A stretch of DNA of 6,473 bases from Candidatus Zhuqueibacterota bacterium 4572_119 (GTDB lineage Bacteria; Zhuqueibacterota; Zhuqueibacteria; Thermofontimicrobiales; Thermofontimicrobiaceae). Under the pieces are notes generated by a model. It ran no database searches. It saw only the letters and a list, made by a program, of their open reading frames with translations, and was not told where the DNA came from. Of this stretch, positions 1 to 5,721 are shown piece by piece. Position 1 is the first letter of the stretch, and each line of letters opens with the position of its first letter. The stretch spans positions 1 to 6,473 of the forward strand of contig NBLI01000192.1 of NCBI GenBank assembly GCA_002084535.1, written 5' to 3'. A program made the translations under genes and the position numbers.

Positions 1-1
1 T

Positions 2-184
2 CTAAACAAAGTCGCCGATGGATTAGCCGTGGACAAAGACGGGGGCGAGATAAAAAGCATAACCGGGGCGACGATTTCTTCACGCGCGGTAGCTAATTCT
101 ATAAAAGAGGGGCTTGAAGATTTGGAAGAAAAGTTGGGTGGATTTTCACAAAATAAAGTTCAGGAAACAAATCCAGTCCTATAA
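2..184 (+). CDS. rnfG: RnfG, FMN-carrying subunit of the Rnf complex (C-terminal 60 residues only)
   Basis: This is the end of a gene cut by the window edge; reading from base 2 it is open to a TAA at 182-184. The visible part contains ITGATISSRAV (fragment residues 20-30), the FMN-binding signature of RnfG/NqrC proteins. In this family FMN is attached covalently, through a phosphoester, to the last Thr of the (S/T)GAT motif, here Thr24 of the fragment. The preceding DGLAVDKDGGEIKS and the helical tail after the motif (NSIKEGLEDLEEKL) are typical of the family's C-terminus. RnfG is anchored in the membrane by an N-terminal helix, not visible here, and passes electrons on the outer face. The family call is firm because rnfE and rnfA follow directly; NqrC is the only near alternative and the neighbours argue for Rnf. 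Confidence 0.9.
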   Translation, partial: LNKVADGLAVDKDGGEIKSITGATISSRAVANSIKEGLEDLEEKLGGFSQNKVQETNPVL

Positions 185-285
185 TTTTAAATTTGAAATT
201 TCCAGGTAATTTGGTATTTGTATTTTTATCGCTTAATAAAATAGTTATTCAAAAAACATAGCTAAAAGAATTGAAGGAATAATTT

Positions 286-885
286 ATGTCATTAGCCAAT
301 GAATTCACCAAAGGTTTTTATAAAGAAAACCCGGTATTTAAATTAGCGCTTGGACTTTGTCCCACCCTGGCAGTATCCAACTCGGTGCAAAACGCCATTG
401 GTATGGGAGCAGCCGCAACCTTTGTTTTACTCTGTTCCAACGTGATCATCTCTCTTATCAGGAATGGAGTACCGAAAAAAATCAGAATCCCGATTTATAT
501 TGTGGTCATCGCGACTTTTGTAACGATTGTGGATTTGGTTATGGCAGGATTCGCGCCATCTTTGCATAAATCACTGGGTATCTTTGTCCCGCTGATCGTG
601 GTCAATTGTATCATTCTTGGTCGCGCTGAAGCTTATGCCGGAAAAAATTCAGTATTTTATTCGTTCATCGATGGTTTGGGGATGGGAATTGGCTTCACAT
701 TCGCGCTCACAGTTATTGCCATTGTACGTGAATTATTTGGCGATGGCAAACTCTGGGGGATCCCCATCTTCAGCGCGAATTTTGAACCGGTATTATTGCT
801 CATTCTCCCACCGGGAGCATTTTTGACCCTGGGACTTTTTCTGGGACTTTTTAATTGGTTAGATACGAAACGAAGCGCCGCGTAA
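286..885 (+). CDS. rnfE: RnfE, integral membrane subunit of the Rnf ferredoxin:NAD+ oxidoreductase
   Basis: A 199-residue, strongly hydrophobic protein with about six membrane segments. It carries the two family signatures: LGLCPTLAVS with Cys25, and VNCIILGRAEA with Cys108. In Rnf and Na+-NQR structures the equivalent cysteines of the RnfE/NqrD and RnfA/NqrE pair hold one [2Fe-2S] cluster inside the membrane, which relays electrons across it. The late PPGAF motif (residues 175-179) is also typical. The protein is somewhat shorter than the gammaproteobacterial RsxE because it lacks the charged C-terminal tail and part of the last loop. The start is forced: an in-frame TAA lies at 280-282 and AAGGA sits at 274-278, seven bases before the ATG. 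It follows rnfG after 101 bases and precedes rnfA by 24, so co-transcription is likely. NqrD is the alternative name, but the RnfG-E-A context favours RnfE. Confidence 0.95.
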   Translation: MSLANEFTKGFYKENPVFKLALGLCPTLAVSNSVQNAIGMGAAATFVLLCSNVIISLIRNGVPKKIRIPIYIVVIATFVTIVDLVMAGFAPSLHKSLGIFVPLIVVNCIILGRAEAYAGKNSVFYSFIDGLGMGIGFTFALTVIAIVRELFGDGKLWGIPIFSANFEPVLLLILPPGAFLTLGLFLGLFNWLDTKRSAA

Positions 886-909
886 AGGATTTTCACTTGG
901 AGGAGTATC

Positions 910-1542
910 ATGGGATTAAATGAAATATTCATTATAGCTATTTCAGCAATTTTTATTAACAACTTTGTTCTTTCCCGGTTCCTGGGAATTTGTCCTTATA
1001 TCGGGGTTTCAAAAAATATAGACTCAGCCGTGGGAATGGGCATGGCGGTGATTTTTGTAATGACATTAGCCTCGATGGTGACATGGCTTATCGACGCCTA
1101 CATGCTAAGGCCAACCACATCAAATATTTTTTATATCATATTTTCAGCAAAAGAGCCGCCAGATTTGACATATTTAAAAACTATCGCTTTTATCCTGGTC
1201 ATTGCTTCATTGGTTCAGTTTGTGGAAATGGTTGTCCAAAAAGTCAGTCCGTCGTTGTATAAATCACTGGGTATTTTTCTGCCCCTAATTACGACAAATT
1301 GCGCGATCCTTGGCGTCGCATTATTAAACCTGGATGAAAATTTTAATTTCATAAAAAGTATCGTTCATGGTGTCGCCGCGGGAATCGGTTTTACGCTGGC
1401 ACTTGTTTTGATGGCAGGTATCCGTGAAAAACTTGAAATGGCGCCAATTCCCAAAGCACTTAAGGGGATTCCTATTGCCTTTTTAATGGCAGGACTTATG
1501 TCAATCGCTTTCCTGGGCTTCTCGGGTTTAAAAGTTCAATAA
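910..1542 (+). CDS. rnfA: RnfA, integral membrane subunit of the Rnf ferredoxin:NAD+ oxidoreductase
   Basis: A 210-residue membrane protein with about six hydrophobic segments, homologous to RnfE but in opposite membrane orientation in known complexes. It has FLGICPYIGVS with Cys28 and LITTNCAILGVALLN with Cys131, the RnfA pair that completes the intramembrane [2Fe-2S] site with RnfE Cys25 and Cys108. The conserved NNFVLSRFLG start and the C-terminal GLMSIAFLGFSGL are diagnostic. Compared from memory with the 193-residue E. coli RsxA, it carries about 15 extra residues between the second and third membrane segments (roughly residues 68-85, SNIFYIIFSAKEPPD). The reading frame stays open through the insertion, so it is not a frameshift. 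A strong GGAGGAG (899-905) precedes the ATG. It is the last recognisable gene of the operon; no rnfB follows. Confidence 0.95.
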   Translation: MGLNEIFIIAISAIFINNFVLSRFLGICPYIGVSKNIDSAVGMGMAVIFVMTLASMVTWLIDAYMLRPTTSNIFYIIFSAKEPPDLTYLKTIAFILVIASLVQFVEMVVQKVSPSLYKSLGIFLPLITTNCAILGVALLNLDENFNFIKSIVHGVAAGIGFTLALVLMAGIREKLEMAPIPKALKGIPIAFLMAGLMSIAFLGFSGLKVQ

Positions 1543-1655
1543 GGGCACGATGAAAGTTTAAAGCATAACATACATTTGGCTTTTATCACAATCATGCCTA
1601 AAATATAAACATTTATTTATCACAAACAAGCTGTATAAATTTAAAAATAATTTAC

Positions 1656-1700
1656 GTCCGGTGCGCGAATAAACGTGCGTACTGGGCTTTTTATTCGGAC
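1656..1700. repeat. Bulged hairpin inside a GC-richer island
   Basis: GTCC (1656-1659) pairs with GGAC (1697-1700), and GAATAAA (1667-1673) pairs with TTTATTC (1690-1696). The right arms are contiguous, whereas the left arms are separated by seven bases (GGTGCGC), giving a bulge and a 16-base loop. An alternative pairing uses GTCCG/CGGAC (1656-1660/1696-1700). The surrounding 90 or so bases are clearly less AT-rich than the rest of the gap. No T-run follows on the + strand, so it does not look like a standard terminator. It could be an RNA structure, the remnant of a mobile element, or part of a small minus-strand gene. The function is unknown. Confidence 0.35.
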
Positions 1701-2041
1701 AATTTACCTTAAAACCGCAACGAATATATTCCAACCGAAACTTCATTGTTAACTCTCTGAAAACATTGAAAGTTAATACATCGTGGCACAGCATTTGCGC
1801 AATTTATAAAGTTACATTATTATATAAAATATATTTCATTTTGTAACAAATTTGTCATTTAAAATTACAACATGAAACATAAAATAAGGGACACTTCATC
1901 GAAACATCCTCAATATGAAGTTCAAACACATTAGTAAAAAGCACCGAATTTAGTAATTTAAAATAAAAACGATTTCATTCATTAAATTTTAGAACAACAA
2001 TGAAGCGGTGGATATTGGCTATTTTTAATGAATTAAATCTG

Positions 2042-2070
2042 AAAAGGTAAAACCAGGTATTTTCTATCAA
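2042..2070 (+). repeat. Copy A of an AGGTATTTT-core repeat
   Basis: The segment reads AAAAGGTAA, then AACC, then AGGTATTTTC, ending in TATCAA. It matches copy B at 2169-2199 nearly end to end, with two single-base length differences and a few substitutions. A shorter inverted partner of its central part, TACCTGGT, lies at 2139-2146 against ACCAGGTA at 2052-2059. This suggests that the same kind of unit was present twice in tandem, the left one more decayed. Confidence 0.5.
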
Positions 2071-2150
2071 TCGGAATATGATTATATTCTAACTATGCCA
2101 ATATTACTACTGCCTTTTATACGCAAACTCTTATAATTTACCTGGTAACA

Positions 2151-2284
2151 ATATATGAGTCAACTTTAAAAAGGTAAGAATTAGGTATTTTCCAATCAAA
2201 ACAAAAACTGTTTATCTTGAAGTTATAGCACCATAATTTATGAAAAATCTTAAAATACCTAATTTTTAGAATGGACTCATATAT
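2151..2284. repeat. Nested imperfect inverted repeat upstream of the sensor kinase gene
   Basis: The outer arms are a perfect 11-base pair: ATATATGAGTC (2151-2161) against GACTCATATAT (2274-2284). The inner arms are a perfect 13-base pair: AATTAGGTATTTT (2179-2191) against its complement at 2252-2264. The inner pair extends to 17 bases (2175-2191 with 2252-2268) with a single G-T mismatch. The left arm has about 10 more bases than the right between the outer and inner matches. The centre (2192-2251) is about 60 bases of AT-rich DNA with no reading frame. The right end lies 59 bases before the kinase ATG. It could be a MITE-like non-autonomous element, since both ends are inverted and it carries no gene. 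It could also be a pair of divergent binding sites for a regulator of the kinase gene. No target-site duplication is evident. Confidence 0.6.
2169..2199 (+). repeat. Copy B of the AGGTATTTT-core repeat, forming the left inner arm of the inverted repeat
   Basis: The segment reads AAAAGGTAA, then GAATT, then AGGTATTTTCC, ending in AATCAA. It is a direct repeat of copy A (2042-2070), shifted by about 127 bases. Its right part is also repeated in inverted orientation at 2252-2268. Having the same core in direct and inverted orientation within 230 bases is what marks this as a repeat family rather than a single palindrome. Confidence 0.5.
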
Positions 2285-2343
2285 ATAAGCGCGAATCGTG
2301 AATTCTCCAAAGGGGAAGCATTAGAGAAAGGGAAACTCTAATA

Positions 2344-5300
2344 ATGAAGGATGAAAACAAATCCAAACAGCAACTCATCGATGAGCTGAATAAACTTCGG
2401 CAGAAAGTAAGCAATCTAAATTTAGCGAGAGCCGAAATCAGGATGATCCGCAAAGATGGTAAAATGCTTGATATCCTTAGAGCCGCGCAACCAATAAAAA
2501 GCAATAATGGAAAAGTCAATACCATACTTACTCTAAACGTAGATATTTCGGAGCGTAAACAATCAAGAATAAAAGAAAAAGATTATATTAACAACATTAA
2601 GTTTTTGTCCAAAACCGCCATGGAATTATCTGATTTCTCAAAGGATAAAGATATTTACCAATACATCGGAAAAAAGCTGCAAAGGAGAAATAACCATACA
2701 ATTGTCGTGGTAACGTCCATAGACACAGAGACTAATATGCTGACAGTGAGATCAGTATTAGGGATGAATAAATTAGCACATAAAGCGGCAAATTTTTTAG
2801 GCAGAAAACCCACCGGAATGACCTTAAAAATAAATAATGATAACCTTGCTTATCTTTATGATGGGAAATTGCATGATAGTGGAAAAAGCCTTTACCAGGT
2901 TATTTTTAAAAAAATCCCACAACATCTTTGCACGGCATTGGAGAAGCTTGTCCATCTTAAAAAAATATACACCATCGGATTTGTAAAAGAAAAAAACCTA
3001 CTTGGCACAGCGCTTATTTTTCATACAAAAGATGGCTCTCTAAAAAATCAGGAAACCATCGAAGCTTTTATCAAACAAGCCTCAATTGTTTTACAACGTC
3101 AGCTAACCGAGGAAAAGCTCATTCAATCCGAGCAGAGTTACCGGGGATTATTTGACAATGCATCAGACGCCATTTATATTCAGGACAGCGAAGGCAGATT
3201 TCTGGATGTCAATCAGGCTGTACTCAATATGTATGGATACGAAAAGGATTTTTTTATTGGCAATACTCCAGAGCCATTATCAGCGCCAGGGAAAAATGAT
3301 TTAAAGCAAATTGGCAAATATGTAAATAAGGCATTCAAAGGAGAAGCCCAAAGTTTTGAATTCTGGGGAAAACGGAAAAATGGAGAAATATTTCCCAAAG
3401 TTGTAAGATTAAATAAAGGCACATATTTTGGAAAGGAGGTTGTCTTTGCTTTTTCAACGGACATCACAGATCGAAAAAAAGCGGAAGAAAAATTAAGACG
3501 CGCCTCAAGACAATGGCGCTCAACCTTTGATTCTATGAACGATTCAATCGCATTATTGGATTTGGAAGGCAGAATTATCCGCTGTAATAAGGCGCTGGTT
3601 AGTTTTACCGGCAAATCATTTAAAGAATTAATCGGTTCTCGATGTGAGAACCTTGTTTTTGGTAAAAATAAACGACCTTTTGATTTTCCATACCTTCGTG
3701 TAAAGAAATCTTTAAAGAGAGAAACTATTAATGCCCAGATTGATAATTTCTGGTTTGAAATAATCGTTGAACCTGAGTTAGATGACAATAAAGAGCTTAG
3801 CGGTTTTGTTCTTATAATGAAAGATATCACCGATCAAAAACAAACAGAAACTCAATTAAGAGAAAATGAACAAAAATACCGGTTGCTCTTTGAAGAAGCT
3901 AACGACTCCATATTTCTATTAAAAGATAATATATTTATTGACTGCAATCGAAAAACATTGGAAATATTTGGCTGCAAAAGAAATCAAATTATTGGTACTC
4001 CACCTTATAAATTTTCTCCTAAATATCAACCTGATGGTAAAAGCTCAAAAGAAAAAGCACTCAATAATTTAAACAGGGCTTGGGCTGGGGAGTCGTTAAC
4101 TTTTGAATGGCTGCATTGTAAATATGATGGTACTCCTTTTGATGCGGAAGTCAATCTGAATACCATTGAGTTGGATGGTCAATTGCACATCCAGGCAATT
4201 GTCAGGGATGTTACTGAACGAAAACGCGCTGAAAAAGTCATTCAAGAGAGCGAAGAGAAATACCGCAATTTAATCGAGCAATCCAATGACGCCATTTACT
4301 TACTTTATAACCGAAAATTTGAAATTATCAATAATAAATTCACAGAAATGTTTGGTGTAAATCTGGATGATATGAATGTCGCCGGTTTTGATTTTATCAA
4401 TCTTGTCGCGCCAAAAAGCAGAGATATCGTTGAAGAACGCATAAAGAGAATGGCAAAGGGAGAAAAACTGGAGCCAAATTACGAATTTACTGCCATCTCG
4501 AAAGATGGAAAAGAAATCGAAGTAGAAACATCTGTAACTTATATTAAATACAAGGACAGTATTGCTTCCCAGGGAGTTTTGCATGATATTACCCAACGTA
4601 AACAAGCAGAGCAAGAGTTGCAGCGTACCCATGAAATTTATCGCAGCTCAATTGAAAACGCGCGGGGCGTGCCCTATCATTTATATCATCCGAGTAAAGA
4701 ATATGTATTTATCGGCGAAGGGTGTGAAAAATTATTAGGGATTCCTGCAAATCAGCTTAATGCAAAAAAATTCAAAAATCTAATAAAACAAATCGTTATT
4801 ACAGATGAAAAAGATCCAGGAGATATCCATAAATACGTAAAATTATACCTGGATGGCAAGATTGATCGATACCAGTGTGATGTGCAAATCGTTACAGATG
4901 ATGGCATAACAAAATGGATTAGTGACAGTGCGTTTCCAATTAGGGATGAGAATACCGGGGCAGTTATCAGTTCATTTGGAATTTTGCTGGACATTACTGA
5001 TCGCAAAGCAGCCGAGGAACAACTCAAAAAATCATTGCTTGAAAAAGAAATTCTCATCAAAGAAATTCATCACCGCGTGAAAAATAATTTAAATGTCGTT
5101 ATCAGCCTACTCAACAGCCAGGCACGCCGTATTACCAATAAAAAAGCAATCGAAGCTTTTAAAGACAGTGTCAGCAGAATATATTCCATGGCGTTTGTTC
5201 ACCAGCACCTGTATCAATCCAAAGACCTTTCCAGCATTAACATTAAAGATTATATTAAAACAATGGCAAACCGGGCATTTAGCAGCTACAGGATTAATAA

Positions 5301-5646
5301 CAAAGTTAAAATGGAGCTTGAAATTGATAATATCATTATGAATATTGAAAAATCGATTCCCCTCGGTTTAATTATAAACGAGATCATCTCCAACGCTTTT
5401 AAACATGCGTTTCCAAAAAATCAAAAAGGAAGCGTTAACATTTCTCTAAAAAAAATAAAAAATGACATTTACGAACTTATCGTTCAGGACAATGGAACCG
5501 GTCTTTCCGAAAAAATTGATTTTGAAAAAACTGAATCATTAGGTCTTTACCTGATTAAAATTTTAGTTGATCAGTTAAAAGGCACTTTAGAGCTATCAAG
5601 AGAAAACGGTACAAAATTTGTCATCAGGTTCGGAGAAAAAGGCTGA
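2344..5646 (+). CDS. Soluble multi-PAS/GAF sensor histidine kinase (HisKA_2 type), complete
   Basis: An 1100-residue protein. Order of parts: coiled-coil leader (1-27, KSKQQLIDELNKLRQKV); the back half only of a PAS domain (about 29-74, RMIRKDGK to VDISERK); a GAF domain (about 83-255); five PAS domains (about 263-382, 385-502, 506-628, 635-753, 759-892), each ending in a D-[IV]-T-x-[RQ]-K type exit; HisKA_2 (about 895-980) with EIHHRVKNNLN, where His910 is the likely phosphoacceptor; and HATPase (about 1000-1097) with N-box NEIISNAFKHAF (Asn1017), DNGTG (1049-1053) and a SLGL G2 box. The catalytic motifs look intact. No membrane segment or signal peptide is visible, so it should sense inside the cell. 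The start is set by an in-frame TGA at 2299-2301 with no ATG, GTG or TTG between; AAAGGGA (2327-2333) is the likely ribosome binding site. Ligands and the response regulator are unknown; HisKA_2 kinases often pair with separately encoded regulators. Confidence 0.93.
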   Translation: MKDENKSKQQLIDELNKLRQKVSNLNLARAEIRMIRKDGKMLDILRAAQPIKSNNGKVNTILTLNVDISERKQSRIKEKDYINNIKFLSKTAMELSDFSKDKDIYQYIGKKLQRRNNHTIVVVTSIDTETNMLTVRSVLGMNKLAHKAANFLGRKPTGMTLKINNDNLAYLYDGKLHDSGKSLYQVIFKKIPQHLCTALEKLVHLKKIYTIGFVKEKNLLGTALIFHTKDGSLKNQETIEAFIKQASIVLQRQLTEEKLIQSEQSYRGLFDNASDAIYIQDSEGRFLDVNQAVLNMYGYEKDFFIGNTPEPLSAPGKNDLKQIGKYVNKAFKGEAQSFEFWGKRKNGEIFPKVVRLNKGTYFGKEVVFAFSTDITDRKKAEEKLRRASRQWRSTFDSMNDSIALLDLEGRIIRCNKALVSFTGKSFKELIGSRCENLVFGKNKRPFDFPYLRVKKSLKRETINAQIDNFWFEIIVEPELDDNKELSGFVLIMKDITDQKQTETQLRENEQKYRLLFEEANDSIFLLKDNIFIDCNRKTLEIFGCKRNQIIGTPPYKFSPKYQPDGKSSKEKALNNLNRAWAGESLTFEWLHCKYDGTPFDAEVNLNTIELDGQLHIQAIVRDVTERKRAEKVIQESEEKYRNLIEQSNDAIYLLYNRKFEIINNKFTEMFGVNLDDMNVAGFDFINLVAPKSRDIVEERIKRMAKGEKLEPNYEFTAISKDGKEIEVETSVTYIKYKDSIASQGVLHDITQRKQAEQELQRTHEIYRSSIENARGVPYHLYHPSKEYVFIGEGCEKLLGIPANQLNAKKFKNLIKQIVITDEKDPGDIHKYVKLYLDGKIDRYQCDVQIVTDDGITKWISDSAFPIRDENTGAVISSFGILLDITDRKAAEEQLKKSLLEKEILIKEIHHRVKNNLNVVISLLNSQARRITNKKAIEAFKDSVSRIYSMAFVHQHLYQSKDLSSINIKDYIKTMANRAFSSYRINNKVKMELEIDNIIMNIEKSIPLGLIINEIISNAFKHAFPKNQKGSVNISLKKIKNDIYELIVQDNGTGLSEKIDFEKTESLGLYLIKILVDQLKGTLELSRENGTKFVIRFGEKG

Positions 5647-5721
5647 TTAAAAGAATATTCACTTTATTCTTGCTTTCTATGTTGGTAAAGCGGAATTCTT
5701 CTAAAAATTTGGAGTTTGTAA
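5647..5721 (+). other. Short gap between the two sensor genes with a weak AT-rich hairpin
   Basis: The two sensor genes are only 75 bases apart on the same strand, which is compatible with co-transcription. AAGAATA (5651-5657) can pair with TATTCTT (5665-5671) around a seven-base loop just after the stop codon. The stem has only one G-C pair and no proper T-run follows, so it is at best a weak terminator. GGAG at 5711-5714 serves the downstream gene. No clear promoter can be pointed out. Confidence 0.35.

Larger units (their letters stand above)
1543..2343. other. 801-base AT-rich intergenic region without a convincing gene
   Basis: This stretch separates the rnf operon from the sensor-kinase genes. 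It is visibly richer in A+T than the genes on either side. All + frames are closed by frequent stops. The only long open frame is a 78-codon one on the minus strand (1558-1794), which resembles nothing I recognise. Contents from left to right: two copies of TTTATCACAA (1582-1591 and 1616-1625); a locally GC-richer island with a bulged hairpin (1656-1700); ACTTCAT/ATGAAGT arms with a 15-base loop (1893-1899 and 1915-1921); ATATTGGC/GCCAATAT arms (2012-2019 and 2097-2104); and the AGGTATTTT repeat family (2042-2284). No GC-rich hairpin followed by a T-run is seen after rnfA, so its terminator is not identifiable. The leader of the downstream kinase must lie in the right-hand part. Confidence 0.7.

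Noticed and set aside
1582..1625. Two copies of TTTATCACAA spaced 34 bases apart as a regulatory site
   Set aside because: Ten-base AT-rich direct repeats are easily produced by chance in this composition, and they lie just after rnfA, far from any start codon.
1558..1794. 78-codon minus-strand open frame in the intergenic gap
   Set aside because: It starts without a convincing ribosome binding site at its first ATG, has no recognisable similarity and lies in AT-rich DNA rich in repeats. Only its middle is mentioned as a low-confidence finding; I do not call a gene.
1872..1934. 20-codon + frame starting MKHKIRDTSS
   Set aside because: There is no ribosome binding site and no similarity, and it lies over an unrelated small inverted repeat.
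2000..2050. 16-codon + frame starting MKRWILAIFN
   Set aside because: There is no ribosome binding site, it is very short, and it runs into copy A of the repeat.
2217..2244. Possible promoter for the kinase gene: TTGAAG (2217-2222) and TATGAA (2239-2244) with a 16-base spacer
   Set aside because: It has four of six matches at each box in very AT-rich DNA, where such pairs arise easily, and the sigma consensus of this lineage is unknown.
2270..2341. Short + frame reading NREFSKGEALEKGKL and ending in TAATAA just before the kinase ATG, which looks like the tail of a protein
   Set aside because: It is only 23 codons after an in-frame TAG at 2267-2269 and has no start codon. It runs through the right arm of the inverted repeat, so a protein-like look is probably chance.
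3213..3830. 205-codon minus-strand open frame inside the kinase gene
   Set aside because: It lies wholly opposite well-supported PAS coding sequence, and its translation is the low-complexity Ser/Phe/Leu-rich type expected from antisense of such DNA.
5651..5671. AAGAATA/TATTCTT hairpin as a terminator after the kinase
   Set aside because: The stem is seven pairs with a single G-C pair and no T-run follows, so it is too weak to call as a terminator; it is described only as part of the gap.
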